DNA from: Pseudomonas sp. GD04091
GTDB lineage: Bacteria; Pseudomonadota; Gammaproteobacteria; Pseudomonadales; Pseudomonadaceae
NCBI RefSeq assembly: GCF_029836165.1
Contig: NZ_JAOEBG010000003.1
Location: 248,001 to 312,000, forward strand
Direction of reading: 5' to 3'
Length of the DNA stretch: 64,000 bases
A program made the translations under genes and the position numbers. The notes under the pieces are model-generated. The model was given only the letters and a program-made list of their open reading frames with translations, was not told the origin of the DNA and searched no databases. This document shows positions 17,366-27,419 of the stretch, piece by piece (positions within the stretch are counted from its first letter, which is position 1; every line of letters starts with the position of its first letter).

Positions 17366-19543
17366 TTACAGCCCGTTGCGCGCCTTGAACTCGCGACGAC
17401 GACGGTGCAGCACTGGCTCGGTATAGCCATTCGGTTGCTTGGCGCCTTCCACCACCAGCTCCACGGCGGCCTGGAACGCGATGTTGTCATCGAAGTTCGG
17501 CGCCATCGGACGGTACAGGGCGTCACCGGCGTTCTGCTTGTCGACCACCGCGGCCATGCGCTTGAGGCTTTCCAGCACCTGCTCCTGGGTGACCACGCCG
17601 TGGCGCAGCCAGTTGGCCAGCAGCTGGGCCGAGATACGCAGGGTGGCGCGGTCTTCCATCAGGCCGACATCGTTGATGTCCGGCACCTTCGAGCAACCCA
17701 CGCCCTGGTCGATCCAGCGCACCACGTAGCCGAGGATGCCCTGGGCATTGTTGTCCAGTTCGTTGCGGATCTCGTCGGCCGACCAGTTGGTGTCGGCAGC
17801 CAGCGGGATGGTCAGGATGTCGTCCACCGAGGCCGGGGCACGGTTGGCCAGTTCGCGCTGGCGGGCCTGCACGTCGACCTTGTGGTAGTGCAGGGCGTGC
17901 AGGGTGGCGGCGGTCGGCGACGGCACCCAGGCGGTGTTGGCGCCGGCCAGCGGGTGGGCGATCTTCTGCTCGAGCATCGCGGCCATCAGGTCGGGCATGG
18001 CCCACATGCCCTTGCCGATCTGCGCGCGGCCTTGCAGGCCGGTGGCCAGGCCGACGTCGACGTTGTTGTTCTCGTAGGCGCCGATCCATTTCTCGTTCTT
18101 CATGGCGCCCTTGCGCACCACGGCGCCAGCCTCCATGGAGGTATGGATTTCATCACCGGTGCGGTCGAGGAAACCGGTGTTGATGAACACCACGCGCTCG
18201 GCGGCCGACTTGATGCAGGCCTTGAGGTTGACCGTGGTGCGGCGCTCCTCGTCCATGATGCCGACCTTGACGGTGTTGCGCTTCATGCCCAGCAGGTCTT
18301 CGACACGGCTGAAGATCTCGGCGGCGAAGGCCACTTCCTCAGGGCCGTGCATCTTCGGCTTGACGATGTACACGCTGCCGCTGCGGGTGTTCTTGCGGCT
18401 GGTGTTGCCGTTGAGGTTGTGCAGGGCGATCAGGTTGGTGAACAGGCCGTCCTGGATGCCCTCGGGAATCTCGTTGCCCTGGGCGTCGAGGATTGCCGGG
18501 TTGGTCATCAGGTGACCGACGTTGCGCACGAACAGCAGCGAGCGACCGTGCAAGGTCACGCTGCCACCGTTGGGGGCGGCGTATTCGCGGTCGGGGTTCA
18601 TGGTGCGGGTGAAGGTCTTGCCACCCTTGCTCACGCTTTCGGCCAGGTCGCCTTTCATCAGGCCCAGCCAGTTGCGGTAGACGATCACCTTGTCGTCGGC
18701 GTCGACGGCGGCGACCGAGTCCTCGCAGTCCATGATGGTGGTCAGCGCCGACTCCATCAGGATGTCCTTCACGCCGGCGGCGTCGGTGCTGCCGACCGGG
18801 GTGCTGGCGTCGACCTGGATCTCGAAGTGCAGGCCGTTGTGCTTGAGCAGCACGGCGGTCGGGGCCTTGGCATCGCCATGGAAACCGATCAGCTGGGCGT
18901 CGTCACGCAGGCCGCTGTTGCTGCCGCCCTTGAGGGCGACGACCAGCTTGCCGCCTTCGATGCGGTAGCCGGTGGAGTCGACGTGCGAGCCGGCGGCCAG
19001 AGGCGCGGCTTCGTCGAGGAAGGCACGGCCGAAGGCGATGACCTTGTCGCCGCGCACCTTGTTGTACCCCTGGCCTTTCTCGGCGCCGCCGGCATCGCTG
19101 ATGGCATCGGTGCCGTACAGGGCGTCATACAGCGAACCCCAGCGGGCGTTGGCGGCGTTCAGGGCGAAGCGGGCGTTCATCACCGGCACCACCAGCTGCG
19201 GGCCGGCCATGTGGGCGATTTCTTCGTCGACGTTTTGCGTGGTGGCCTGGAAATCCTCGACCTGTGGCAGCAGGTAGCCGATTTCCTCGAGGAATGCCTT
19301 GTAGGCCACGGCGTCATGGGCCTGGCCCTTGCGTGCCTGGTGCCAGGTGTCGATCTTGGCTTGCAGCTCGTCGCGCTTGGCGAGCAGGGCTTTGTTCTTG
19401 GGAGCGAGGTCGTTGATGATCTTTTCCGCCCCGGCCCAGAACGCGTCGGCCTTGATGCCGGCTCCAGGGATCGCTTCGTTGTTGACGAAGTCGTACAGGA
19501 CCTTGGCGACCTGAAGGCCACCGACTTGAACGTATCCAGTCAT
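17366..19543 (-). CDS. glcB: Malate synthase G
   Basis: GlcB condenses glyoxylate with acetyl-CoA to malate, the second step of the glyoxylate shunt and of glycolate use. The protein has 725 residues from ATG 19543 (N-terminus [20 protein letters not shown]), the usual length for the G isoform. Key blocks are [20 protein letters not shown], the active-site region [35 protein letters not shown], and [20 protein letters not shown] site 7-8 bases upstream supports this start over one four codons earlier. It is monocistronic; a 457-bp gap separates it from the divergent ACT-domain gene. Confidence 0.97.
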   Translation of the reverse strand: MTGYVQVGGLQVAKVLYDFVNNEAIPGAGIKADAFWAGAEKIINDLAPKNKALLAKRDELQAKIDTWHQARKGQAHDAVAYKAFLEEIGYLLPQVEDFQATTQNVDEEIAHMAGPQLVVPVMNARFALNAANARWGSLYDALYGTDAISDAGGAEKGQGYNKVRGDKVIAFGRAFLDEAAPLAAGSHVDSTGYRIEGGKLVVALKGGSNSGLRDDAQLIGFHGDAKAPTAVLLKHNGLHFEIQVDASTPVGSTDAAGVKDILMESALTTIMDCEDSVAAVDADDKVIVYRNWLGLMKGDLAESVSKGGKTFTRTMNPDREYAAPNGGSVTLHGRSLLFVRNVGHLMTNPAILDAQGNEIPEGIQDGLFTNLIALHNLNGNTSRKNTRSGSVYIVKPKMHGPEEVAFAAEIFSRVEDLLGMKRNTVKVGIMDEERRTTVNLKACIKSAAERVVFINTGFLDRTGDEIHTSMEAGAVVRKGAMKNEKWIGAYENNNVDVGLATGLQGRAQIGKGMWAMPDLMAAMLEQKIAHPLAGANTAWVPSPTAATLHALHYHKVDVQARQRELANRAPASVDDILTIPLAADTNWSADEIRNELDNNAQGILGYVVRWIDQGVGCSKVPDINDVGLMEDRATLRISAQLLANWLRHGVVTQEQVLESLKRMAAVVDKQNAGDALYRPMAPNFDDNIAFQAAVELVVEGAKQPNGYTEPVLHRRRREFKARNGL

Positions 19544-20000
19544 TGCTTGCCTCACCTCTGCTCAGCTATTTCGCTTTCGCGCATCGTATTAAGCCTGTAG
19601 CGCTTCTCTAAACACGGCACCAGTGCGTGCCCGCGTGCTCCGGGGCGGCTGGGTGCGGCTCGCCAGACAGGCTGGCGGGCGGTTGGCGTATTTTCACAGG
19701 CGCCTTGGCAGACATCGAAACGACGTTTTGTAGTCCGCGTCGACGCATACTACATGAAGCAGCAGGCAGGTGAACATCGGACTGAAAGCGTCGCTCTGCG
19801 ACCACTTGGTCGCGTAGGGTCACGCTGGGAGACGGTATGTTCGCAAAAAACAGGTGGATTGTTCCAGATAAATCTTGAAACAGTACACGATTGCTCGTTC
19901 TGACTGTCCTGCGGCAGGTTGCCGCGCCTTGCCTATACTGATTCGATCCCCATTGCGCGGCCTGCTGTCGCGGCCCTGAGCGAACCGAAAGGAGTGGCCC
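19544..20000. other. Divergent intergenic region glcB / gcvR-like gene
   Basis: A gap of 457 bases with no convincing gene. The half nearest glcB includes an imperfect GC-rich hairpin region (around 19660-19690, gccagacaggctggcggg). The half nearest the ACT-domain gene includes cctatactgatt near 19934, a plausible -10 (TATACT) for it, though no good -35 was found. Open frames here show no family resemblance and are regarded as chance. Confidence 0.5.
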
Positions 20001-20519
20001 GTGGACCATCTCGTACTCACCGTGATCGCCCCCGACAAGGCAGGGCAGGTCGAACGTATCGCCCAGTGCATCGCCGATCACAATGGCAACTGGCTGGAGA
20101 GCCGCATGTCCCGCATGGCCGGGCAGTTCGCCGGGATCCTGCGGGTGGCGGTGCCGGCGGAAAGCTACGCCGAACTGGTCGAGTCACTGCAGAACCTGGC
20201 CAGCCATGACATCCGCGTGCTCATCGCCGAAAGCGGCATCGAGCCGTCCTGTACCTGGAAGCCAATCGCCATGGAACTGGTGGGCAACGACCGGCCCGGT
20301 ATCGTCCGTGATATCACCCGGCTGCTGGCAGAGCAAGGGGTGAATCTGGAGCGCTTCACCACCGAGGTGCGGCCGGCGCCGATGAGCAGCGAGCCGCTGT
20401 TCCGTGCCGATGCGTTGCTGGCGCTGCCGTTGACCCTGTCGCTGGACGATCTGCAGCGACGATTGGAGAGCCTGGCGGATGACCTGATGGTGGAGTTGAA
20501 ACTGCGGCCGGAGGATTGA
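20001..20519 (+). CDS. GcvR-like ACT-domain regulatory protein
   Basis: A 172-residue protein with two ACT domains: the first, about residues 3-75, begins HLVLTVIAPDKAGQVERIAQ, and the second, about 88-165, contains AMELVGNDRPGIVRDITRLL. This is the layout of the glycine cleavage system repressor GcvR, which acts by binding the activator GcvA. The start is GTG 20001, well placed after AAAGGAG. In pseudomonads such proteins are annotated as GcvR-family or as amino-acid-binding ACT proteins; no gcv genes are nearby, so the partner is unknown. Confidence 0.85.
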   Translation: MDHLVLTVIAPDKAGQVERIAQCIADHNGNWLESRMSRMAGQFAGILRVAVPAESYAELVESLQNLASHDIRVLIAESGIEPSCTWKPIAMELVGNDRPGIVRDITRLLAEQGVNLERFTTEVRPAPMSSEPLFRADALLALPLTLSLDDLQRRLESLADDLMVELKLRPED

Positions 20520-20586
20520 GTCGCGACCGTCGCGATGGCGCGCGCGGCGGCCCCTGGCGGTTATCCCGATTTAACGGGGAAGCCCT

Positions 20587-20708
20587 TGTGGATAACCTGG
20601 GGGCTCCATGCTGTAGCCCAGGAGTGGCGGGGTTTGTCGGTGTTTGAGCAAAAAACGTCCACTAATCAGTGGCTTGTGCACAAACCACGGGGACGAGGGT
20701 GTGGATAA
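20587..20708. promoter_or_regulatory. Two exact DnaA-box sequences in an intergenic gap
   Basis: TGTGGATAA, the exact complement of the DnaA box TTATCCACA, occurs at 20587-20595 and again at 20700-20708. The partial match TTATCCCGA lies near 20561 and a palindrome ttgtgcacaa near 20674. They lie between the ACT-domain gene and rarD. This is not the usual dnaA/oriC context, so DnaA titration or transcription control is only a possibility. Confidence 0.4.
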
Positions 20709-20771
20709 CCTCTGGAGATCTTGCTGTAGGCCGCGTGCTACGTGGCCTGCATAGATTTGATCACTAATTGA

Positions 20772-21659
20772 TCAGGCGCGTTTACGCAGGCTCAGCCAGG
20801 CATCGATGCTGTAGACGGCCAGGCCTGCCCAGATGCAAGCGAAGGCCATCAACGTGCTGGGCGATAGGCGCTCATCGAACAGCCACACCGCCTGCAGCAG
20901 CACCAGCGTCGGTGCCAGGTACTGGAGGAAGCCCAGCGTGGTGTAGGGCAGGTGCCGGGCAGCGGCGTTGAAGCACACCAGCGGCACCAGGGTCACCGGG
21001 CCGGCGGCGATCAACCACAGCGCTTCGCTGCTGCTGAAGAAGCTCGCATTGGCACTGCTGGCGGCCGGGTGCAGCAGCAACCAGCCGATGGCGAGCGGCA
21101 CCAGCATCCAGGTCTCGGCCACCAGCCCGGGCAGGGCGGCCACCGGCGCCTGCTTGCGGATCAATCCGTAGAAGCCGAACGACAGCGCCAGCGTCAGCGA
21201 CACCCACGGCAGGCTGCCGACCTGCCACACCTGCTGGGCCACGCCCAAGGCCGCCAGCCCCACCGCCAGCCATTGCAGGCGGCGCAGGCGCTCGCCGAGC
21301 AGGAGCATGCCCAGCAGCACGTTGATCAGCGGATTGATGTAATAGCCCAGGCTGGCTTCGAGCATGCGGCCGTTGTTCACCGCCCACACGTAAGTCAGCC
21401 AGTTGCTGGCGATCAGCGCGCCACTGAGTGCCAGGGTTGCCAGGCGCCGCGGGTTGTCGCGCAGTTCGCGCCACCAGCCGGGGTGTTTCCATACCAACAG
21501 CAACAGGGAGCCGAACAGCGCCGACCAGAGCACCCGGTGGACGATGATCTCCACTGCGGGGACGCTCTGGATGGCTTTGAAATACAGTGGGAACAGGCCC
21601 CAGATGACGTAGGCGGTAAGACCCAGGATAAACCCGCGGCGCGGGTTGGCGGCGTGCAT
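20772..21659 (-). CDS. rarD: RarD-type EamA family transporter
   Basis: A 295-residue inner-membrane protein of the drug/metabolite transporter superfamily, with about ten hydrophobic segments. The N-terminal block GFILGLTAYVIWGLFPLYFK and the block VLWSALFGSLLLLVWKHPGW are typical of RarD. Two EamA repeats are apparent, with the second around residues 150-285 (GPVTLVPLVCFNAAARHLPY). RarD was named for chloramphenicol sensitivity in E. coli, but its substrate is not settled. It is monocistronic, and its start at 21659 is preceded by AAGGATT. Confidence 0.88.
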   Translation of the reverse strand: MHAANPRRGFILGLTAYVIWGLFPLYFKAIQSVPAVEIIVHRVLWSALFGSLLLLVWKHPGWWRELRDNPRRLATLALSGALIASNWLTYVWAVNNGRMLEASLGYYINPLINVLLGMLLLGERLRRLQWLAVGLAALGVAQQVWQVGSLPWVSLTLALSFGFYGLIRKQAPVAALPGLVAETWMLVPLAIGWLLLHPAASSANASFFSSSEALWLIAAGPVTLVPLVCFNAAARHLPYTTLGFLQYLAPTLVLLQAVWLFDERLSPSTLMAFACIWAGLAVYSIDAWLSLRKRA

Positions 21660-21723
21660 GCAGAATCCTTGCTTAGGTAGCTAAATAAAGCGCCGCCTAT
21701 TGTAGACAGAGCACGGCGCGCAG

Positions 21724-22698
21724 CTAGAACAATTTCAGCGGTTCTTCATCCAGTGCCGCGAGCTGCTCGCGCAGGGCGAGAATCTGGTCGCCCCAGTAAC
21801 GCGGCTGGCCGAACCAGGGGAAGCTCGGCGGGAACGCCGGGTCATCCCAGCGCCGTGCCAGCCAGGCGCTGTAGTGCAGCTGGCGCAGGGCGCGCAGCGG
21901 CTCGATCAGGGCCAGTTCGCGCGGATCGAAGTCGTGGAACTCGTTGTAGCCATCGATCAGCTCGGCCAACTGGCCCAGGCGCTCTTCGCGGCTGCCGGCG
22001 AGCATCATCCACAGGTCCTGGACCGCCGGCCCCATGCGGCAGTCGTCGAGGTCGACCACGTGGTAGATCTCGTCACGGTGCATGAGGTTGCCGGGGTGCA
22101 GGTCGCCGTGCAGGCGGATCAGCTGGTGTGGGGTGCGGGCGTAGATGTCTTCGACCCGTTTGAGCAGGTCCCGGGCCACGGATTCGAACGCCGGCAGCAG
22201 CTCCCGTGGTACGAAGCCACCGTCCAGCAAGGTTTGCAGCGAAGCATGGCCGAAGTTGTCCACAGCCAGTTGCTCGCGATGTTGGAAGGGCCGGCTGGCG
22301 CCTACGGCATGCAGGCGGCCGAGCAACTGGCCGAGGCGGTACAGCTGGTCGAGATTGCCGGGTTCCGGTGCGTGGCCACCGCGGCGTGGGAACAGGGTGA
22401 AGCGAAAACCCTGGTGCTCGAACAGCGAGCGGCCTTCGTACTGAAGTGGCGCTACCACCGGCACCTCGCATTCGGCCAGTTCGGCGCTGAAGGCGTGTTC
22501 CTCGAGAATCGCCGCATCGCTCCAGCGTCCGGGACGGTAGAACTTGGCGATCAGCGGCTGTGCGTCCTCGATGCCCACCTGGTAGACGCGGTTCTCGTAA
22601 CTGTTGAGCGCCAGGACCCGCGCATCACTGAGAAAGCCGAGGCTTTCCACGGCATCCAGCACGAGATCGGGGGTGAGGGTATCGAAGGGGTGGGACAT
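21724..22698 (-). CDS. srkA: Stress response kinase A (YihE/RdoA family)
   Basis: A 324-residue cytoplasmic Ser/Thr kinase of the APH/choline kinase fold. The catalytic loop LIRLHGDLHPGNLMHRDEIY is near residues 190-210 and the metal-binding segment YHVVDLDDCRMGP follows. The N-terminal block ALNSYENRVYQVGIEDAQPL is the nucleotide-binding lobe typical of SrkA. In E. coli SrkA helps cells survive stress by limiting MazE/MazF-linked death and responds to the Cpx system. It stands alone here between rarD and modE, on the same strand. Confidence 0.93.
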   Translation of the reverse strand: MSHPFDTLTPDLVLDAVESLGFLSDARVLALNSYENRVYQVGIEDAQPLIAKFYRPGRWSDAAILEEHAFSAELAECEVPVVAPLQYEGRSLFEHQGFRFTLFPRRGGHAPEPGNLDQLYRLGQLLGRLHAVGASRPFQHREQLAVDNFGHASLQTLLDGGFVPRELLPAFESVARDLLKRVEDIYARTPHQLIRLHGDLHPGNLMHRDEIYHVVDLDDCRMGPAVQDLWMMLAGSREERLGQLAELIDGYNEFHDFDPRELALIEPLRALRQLHYSAWLARRWDDPAFPPSFPWFGQPRYWGDQILALREQLAALDEEPLKLF

Positions 22699-22765
22699 GA
22701 AAGGCTCCGGTCGCTGGGACTGCGAGGGTGCATGTTACCCCAATCGCAGGGCGGGCCGTCCTTGC

Positions 22766-22790
22766 AGAAGCGGGCTTGCCCCGCGATGCG
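22766..22790. repeat. Single REP half-element
   Basis: agcgggcttgccccgcgatg matches one arm of the REP pair seen at 29348-29415. Its partner arm is missing. It lies in the 113-base gap between srkA and modE. Confidence 0.65.
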
Positions 22791-22811
22791 ATCGCGCGGC
22801 GCACGGCCAGG

Positions 22812-23576
22812 CTAGACTGGCACCCCCAGCAACACGAACGACGGATGGAACTGCACGCGCAACGCGCTTCCCGGCTGGACCCGGTGTTGCGCCAGCCAGG
22901 CCGCCTCGGCGATGGCGCACAGGGTCTGGCCGTTACCCAATGCCAGGCGTACCTCGCCTGGCCCGTCCTCCTCGCTGAGGATTTCCTCGACCTTCGCCTT
23001 CAGGCAGTTGCTGCCTGCTTCCGCCTGCTCGTCATCGCCCAGCAACTGTACCCAGCCCGCCTTCAAGAGCGCCACCACGGTACCGCCCAGCGCCAGTTCC
23101 AGGCGCTCGGTACTGCCCCGGGTGATCAACGCCTCGATCTCCAGCCCCCCGCCCAGGGCCAGGCTGATGCGGTCATGGCGGCCCTCGCGGCGTAGCCCGC
23201 TTATCCGTCCTTGCAATTGATTGCGCGCACTGGTGCGCATCATCAGGCGCCCGAGCAGGTCGAGGTCGCTGCTGTCCTCGGCGGACTCGAGTATCTGCGC
23301 CTGCAATGCCTGCAGACGTTGATACAGACGCAATACCCGTTCGCCTTCGGTGGACAACCGGGCCCCACCACCACCCCGTCCCCCGGTGCTGCGCTCGACC
23401 AGTGGTTGCGCGGCCAGGTTGTTGAGCTCGTCGATGGCGTCCCAGGCTGCTTTGTAGCTGATCCCGGCAGCCTTGGCGGCGCGGGTGATCGAGCCCTGCT
23501 CGGCGACATGCTGCAGCAGGGCGATGCGCTGTGGACGGCGGGCGATGTGCTGGGTGAGCAGGGCAGGCAAGGACAT
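22812..23576 (-). CDS. modE: ModE-family molybdate-responsive regulator
   Basis: A 254-residue regulator. The N-terminal winged helix-turn-helix (about residues 20-85, VAEQGSITRAAKAAGISYKA, AAWDAIDELNNLAAQPLVER) is typical of ModE/LysR-like DNA-binding domains, with the glycine-rich GGRGGGGARLS wing. Two C-terminal molybdate-binding TOBE domains follow (about 120-185, TSARNQLQGRISGLRREGRH, and 190-252). ModE represses molybdate transport when molybdate is plentiful. No mod transport genes are next to it, so its targets lie elsewhere. Confidence 0.9.
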   Translation of the reverse strand: MSLPALLTQHIARRPQRIALLQHVAEQGSITRAAKAAGISYKAAWDAIDELNNLAAQPLVERSTGGRGGGGARLSTEGERVLRLYQRLQALQAQILESAEDSSDLDLLGRLMMRTSARNQLQGRISGLRREGRHDRISLALGGGLEIEALITRGSTERLELALGGTVVALLKAGWVQLLGDDEQAEAGSNCLKAKVEEILSEEDGPGEVRLALGNGQTLCAIAEAAWLAQHRVQPGSALRVQFHPSFVLLGVPV

Positions 23577-23634
23577 GGGCTGGCATTCGGGGGTTGTGTA
23601 GGTCCCGCGACGTTGCCGCCGTCATCGGGTCAAG

Positions 23635-24372
23635 TCAAGCCTGACCCGGCCTGGGCGTGCGCGCCAGGCAATAGATGTCGACGCGTCGGGCGCCGGCGCC
23701 AAGCAGCAGCCGGGCAATCGCCTGGGCGGTCGCCCCGGTGGTCAGGACATCGTCGACCACCGCCAGGTGCAGGCCATCGAGCCGGCTTTCCGGCGGGAGC
23801 GCGAAGGCCTGGCGCAGGTTGCGTCTGCGCGCCCTGGCGCCAAGCCCCTGCTGGGTCGGCGTGTCAATGCTGCGCTCGACCAGGCGTTCGTCGCAGGGCA
23901 GTTGCAACTGCCTGGCCAGCCAGTGGGCGAGCATTGCCGCCTGATTGAAACCCCGCTGGCACAGTCGACGCCTGGACAGCGGCACGGGCAACAGCCGGTC
24001 GGGGCGTGGCAGGCCTTCGCCATAGCGATGCGCCAAGGCATGTCCGAGCAATTGCGCCATCAGCCGGCCCAATGGCCATTGCCGGTTGTGCTTGAAGCGG
24101 CTGACCAGGGTGTCGATGGGAAAGCCGTAGTGCCAGGGCGCGATCACCTGCCCGAACGCCGGTGGCTGGCGGCTGCAGGTACTGCAGACGAGCCCGTCCA
24201 GCGCCATTGGCAGGGCGCAGCGACGGCATTGCTCGTCCAGCCAGGGCAGCTCGCGCTCGCAGGCCATGCAGAGCGGATAGGGCTGCTCGGCCGGTTCATC
24301 GCAGAGCAAACAGGTGTGATTAATATTTGTACAGATGTAAACCTGGTGTTTTGTGTTTGGTTGACAGTTCAT
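23635..24372 (-). CDS. comF: ComF family phosphoribosyltransferase-like protein
   Basis: A 245-residue ComF/GntX-type protein. The N-terminal cysteine pairs CLLC, CMAC, CRRC and CSTC suggest a zinc-binding domain, and the C-terminal phosphoribosyltransferase domain contains LAVVDDVLTTGATAQAIARL, the PRPP-binding loop. ComF proteins are linked to DNA uptake and to use of DNA as nutrient. The start ATG 24372 is supported by GGAAGG 4-5 bases upstream. Its first 12 codons overlap the biotin operator and the divergent bioB promoter, an unusual arrangement that may couple comF expression to biotin. Confidence 0.9.
   Translation of the reverse strand: MNCQPNTKHQVYICTNINHTCLLCDEPAEQPYPLCMACERELPWLDEQCRRCALPMALDGLVCSTCSRQPPAFGQVIAPWHYGFPIDTLVSRFKHNRQWPLGRLMAQLLGHALAHRYGEGLPRPDRLLPVPLSRRRLCQRGFNQAAMLAHWLARQLQLPCDERLVERSIDTPTQQGLGARARRRNLRQAFALPPESRLDGLHLAVVDDVLTTGATAQAIARLLLGAGARRVDIYCLARTPRPGQA
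24336..24366. promoter_or_regulatory. BirA-type biotin operator within comF 5' codons
   Basis: TGTAAACC (24336-24343), 15 bases, GGTTGACA (24359-24366). This matches the proteobacterial BirA operator pattern TTGTAAACC-N14/15-GGTTTACAA with one mismatch between the arms. The right arm contains a perfect -35 hexamer TTGACA (24361-24366) for the divergent bioB transcript, so BirA-biotinyl-AMP binding should block RNA polymerase. Confidence 0.8.
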
Positions 24373-24389
24373 GGGCCTTCCGTGACTAT
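24361..24389 (+). promoter_or_regulatory. Predicted bioB promoter
   Basis: A perfect -35 TTGACA (24361-24366) is followed after 17 bases by a weak -10, GACTAT (24384-24389). The start codon of bioB is 73 bases further on. The -35 lies in the right arm of the biotin operator. Confidence 0.6.
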
Positions 24390-24461
24390 GCGAGCTATCC
24401 GTGATGCGCTGGCGGGCTTTCTTCTCCCGGCGTCAGTCAGACCCTAGATAAGGAAACGCCG

Positions 24462-25520
24462 ATGAGCGCCAGCACAATTGCAACCACACGTCACGACTGG
24501 TCTCTGGCCGAGGTCAAGGCACTGTTCCAGCAGCCGTTCAACGACCTGCTGTTCCAGGCCCAGACCGTGCACCGTGCGCACTTCGACCCCAATCGGGTGC
24601 AGGTTTCCACGCTGCTGTCGATCAAGACCGGCGCCTGCCCGGAAGATTGCAAATATTGTCCACAGTCCGGCCACTACAACACCGGCCTGGAAAAACAGAA
24701 GCTGATGGAAGTGCAGAAGGTGCTGGAGGAAGCTGCCCGGGCCAAGGCCATCGGCTCGACCCGTTTCTGCATGGGCGCGGCGTGGAAGCACCCCTCGGCC
24801 AAGGACATGCCCTACGTGCTGGAGATGGTCAAAGGGGTCAAGGCCATGGGCCTGGAAACCTGCATGACCCTCGGCAAGCTCGATCAGGAGCAGACCCGCG
24901 CCCTGGCCCAGGCCGGCCTGGACTACTACAACCACAACCTCGACACCTCGCCGGAGTTCTACGGCAGCATCATCACCACCCGCACCTACGGCGAACGCCT
25001 GCAGACCCTGGCCTACGTGCGTGATGCCGGCATGAAGATCTGCTCCGGCGGCATCCTCGGCATGGGCGAGTCGCTGGACGACCGCGCTGGCCTGCTGATC
25101 CAGCTGGCCAACTTGCCCGAGCACCCCGAGTCGGTGCCGATCAACATGCTGGTCAAGGTCGCTGGCACGCCGCTGGCCGAAGAAGAGGACGTCGATCCGT
25201 TCGACTTCATCCGCATGCTGGCGGTGGCTCGCATCCTGATGCCGAAGTCGCATGTGCGTCTGTCGGCCGGTCGCGAGCAGATGAACGAACAGATGCAGGC
25301 ACTGGCGTTCATGGCCGGCGCCAACTCGATCTTCTACGGCGAAAAACTGCTGACCACCGCCAACCCGCAGGCCGACAAGGACATGCAACTGTTCGCCCGC
25401 CTCGGTATCCAGCCCGAGGCCCGCGAAGAACATGCCGATGAAGTGCATCAGGCCGCCATCGAGCAGGCGCTGGTCGAGCAGCGCAGCAGCGAACTGTTCT
25501 ACGACGCAGCCTCGGCCTGA
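24462..25520 (+). CDS. bioB: Biotin synthase
   Basis: BioB is the radical-SAM enzyme that inserts sulfur into dethiobiotin, the last step of biotin synthesis. The 352-residue protein has the radical-SAM cluster motif [17 protein letters not shown] (CxxxCxxC) near residue 60. Other conserved blocks are [40 protein letters not shown] and [20 protein letters not shown]. It heads the operon bioB-F-H-C-D and has AAGGA 8 bases before its ATG. Expression is expected to respond to biotin through the operator at 24336-24366. Confidence 0.98.
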   Translation: MSASTIATTRHDWSLAEVKALFQQPFNDLLFQAQTVHRAHFDPNRVQVSTLLSIKTGACPEDCKYCPQSGHYNTGLEKQKLMEVQKVLEEAARAKAIGSTRFCMGAAWKHPSAKDMPYVLEMVKGVKAMGLETCMTLGKLDQEQTRALAQAGLDYYNHNLDTSPEFYGSIITTRTYGERLQTLAYVRDAGMKICSGGILGMGESLDDRAGLLIQLANLPEHPESVPINMLVKVAGTPLAEEEDVDPFDFIRMLAVARILMPKSHVRLSAGREQMNEQMQALAFMAGANSIFYGEKLLTTANPQADKDMQLFARLGIQPEAREEHADEVHQAAIEQALVEQRSSELFYDAASA

Positions 25521-25522
25521 AC

Positions 25523-26695
25523 ATGGCCTTCGATCTCGCCGCGCGGCTGGCCGAACGGCGTGCCGCGGACCTCTATCGCCAACGACCGTTGCTGGAGAGC
25601 CCGCAGGGGCCGCAGGTCGTGGTCGATGGCCAGCCTCTGCTGGCCTTTTGCAGCAATGACTACCTGGGCCTTGCCAACCATCCCGAGGTCATCAAGGCCT
25701 GGCGCGAGGGTGCCAAGCGCTGGGGTGTCGGCGGTGGCGCCTCGCACCTGGTGATCGGCCACAGCACGCCCCACCACGAGGTGGAGCAGGCGTTGGCCGA
25801 ACTGACCGGGCGCCCGCGCGCATTGTTGTTCTCCACAGGCTACATGGCCAACCTCGGTGCGATCACTGCGCTGGTGGGGCAGGGCGACACGGTCCTGCAA
25901 GACCGCCTCAACCACGCGTCCCTGCTTGACGGTGGGCTGCTCAGCGGAGCTCGGTTCAGCCGCTACCTGCACAACGATCCGGCCAGCCTGGCCAACCGCC
26001 TGGACAGGGCCACTGGCAACACGCTGGTAGTCACCGATGGCGTGTTCAGCATGGATGGCGATTGCGCGGACCTGCCGGCCCTGGCCAAGGTGGCCCGGGC
26101 CCATGGCGCCTGGCTGATGGTCGACGATGCCCATGGCTTCGGTACCCTGGGTACCAACGGCGGCGGCCTGCTCGAGCACTGTGGCCTGGGCCTCGAGGAC
26201 GTGCCGGTGTTGATCGGCACACTGGGCAAGGCGTGCGGTACCTCCGGCGCCTTCGTCGCCGGCAGCGAGGCTCTGATCGAGGCGCTGGTGCAGTTCGCCC
26301 GGCCCTACATCTACACCACCAGCCAGCCGCCAGCGCTGGCCTGCGCCACCCTCAAGGCGCTGCAACTGCTGCGTCGCGAGTCCTGGCGTCGCGAGCATCT
26401 GGCCGCCTTGATCAAACAGTTCCGTGAAGGTGCGGGCCAGATCGGCCTGACCTTGATGGACAGCCAGACGGCGATTCAGCCGATCTTGATCGGCGACGCC
26501 GCGAAGGCGCTCGAACTGTCCCGTCGGCTGCGCGAACGCGGGCTGCTGGTCACGGCGATCCGACCGCCCACCGTGCCTGCCGGGAGCGCGCGCTTGCGCG
26601 TGACGCTCAGCGCCGCGCACAGCCAGGCGCAGGTCCAGCTATTGTTGAATGCATTGGCCGAGTGTTATCCACAGCTGGAGTCCGCCGATGCGTAA
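25523..26695 (+). CDS. bioF: 8-amino-7-oxononanoate synthase
   Basis: BioF is the PLP enzyme that joins pimeloyl-ACP and alanine into 8-amino-7-oxononanoate. The 390-residue protein carries [40 protein letters not shown], the PLP-phosphate region [19 protein letters not shown] and the lysine of [20 protein letters not shown]. It starts two bases after the bioB stop and its end overlaps the bioH start by eight bases, so the operon is tightly packed. Confidence 0.97.
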   Translation: MAFDLAARLAERRAADLYRQRPLLESPQGPQVVVDGQPLLAFCSNDYLGLANHPEVIKAWREGAKRWGVGGGASHLVIGHSTPHHEVEQALAELTGRPRALLFSTGYMANLGAITALVGQGDTVLQDRLNHASLLDGGLLSGARFSRYLHNDPASLANRLDRATGNTLVVTDGVFSMDGDCADLPALAKVARAHGAWLMVDDAHGFGTLGTNGGGLLEHCGLGLEDVPVLIGTLGKACGTSGAFVAGSEALIEALVQFARPYIYTTSQPPALACATLKALQLLRRESWRREHLAALIKQFREGAGQIGLTLMDSQTAIQPILIGDAAKALELSRRLRERGLLVTAIRPPTVPAGSARLRVTLSAAHSQAQVQLLLNALAECYPQLESADA

Positions 26696-27419
26696 CCGAC
26701 TGATCCTTCTGCCCGGCTGGGGGCTGGGTACCGCTTCACTGGAGCCGCTCGCCGCCAGCCTGCGGGCCCAGGATCCACGCCTGCAGGTTGAGCTGATGCC
26801 CTTGCCTGAACTGGCTGACAACAATGCGCAGGCCTGGGTCGATTACCTGGACCGCAAGCTGCCGACCGATGTATGGCTGGGTGGCTGGTCGTTGGGCGGC
26901 ATGCTGGCCAGCGCGCTGGCGCAAAAACGTGGCGACCACTGCTGCGGGTTGCTCACGCTGGCCAGCAATCCCAGTTTCGTCGTCCGTCCGGATTGGCCCC
27001 ATGGCATGCCCGAGGACACCTTCGGTACCTTCCTCGACGGCTGCCGCAGCCACACCCAGGTCACCCTCAAACGCTTCCGCACCCTGTGCAGCGAGGGCGC
27101 GCAGCAACCGCGCACCCTGCTGCGTCAACTGGGTGTGGGGGTGCCCGACACCGATCCGTTGTACCTGGCCACCGGGCTGGAGGTACTGGCCAGTCTCGAT
27201 ACACGTACCGCCCTGGAGCAATACGGCGGCCCGCAGCTGCACCTGTTCGCCGGCAGTGACGCGCTGGTACCGGTGGAAGCGGCCAAGGCCCTGAGCGACC
27301 TGCTGCCCGACGTGGAAGTCGGCCTGGTCGAAGACAGTTCCCACGCCTTCCTGCTGGAGTATCCCCAGGAGCTGGCGGCGGGCATCAAGAGTTTCCTGCA
27401 TGAGAGTGGCGATGACTGA
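26688..27419 (+). CDS. bioH: Pimeloyl-ACP methyl ester carboxylesterase
   Basis: BioH removes the methyl group that BioC placed on pimeloyl-ACP, ending chain elongation. The 243-residue alpha/beta hydrolase has [15 protein letters not shown] at its N-terminus and the nucleophile elbow [15 protein letters not shown] (GxSxG). The acid is probably in [10 protein letters not shown] and the histidine in [12 protein letters not shown]. The start is ATG 26688, inside the last codons of bioF; an earlier in-frame ATG at 26649 lies deep within bioF and would add a non-family N-terminus. Confidence 0.95.
   Translation: MRNRLILLPGWGLGTASLEPLAASLRAQDPRLQVELMPLPELADNNAQAWVDYLDRKLPTDVWLGGWSLGGMLASALAQKRGDHCCGLLTLASNPSFVVRPDWPHGMPEDTFGTFLDGCRSHTQVTLKRFRTLCSEGAQQPRTLLRQLGVGVPDTDPLYLATGLEVLASLDTRTALEQYGGPQLHLFAGSDALVPVEAAKALSDLLPDVEVGLVEDSSHAFLLEYPQELAAGIKSFLHESGDD

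Noticed and set aside
17405..19600. A 731-codon open frame antisense to glcB
   Set aside because: Composition is histidine/valine-rich antisense shadow; glcB on the other strand is unambiguous.
19608..20081. A 157-codon minus-strand open frame in the glcB/gcvR-like gap
   Set aside because: It overlaps the GcvR-like start, has no ribosome site or family resemblance, and looks like chance.
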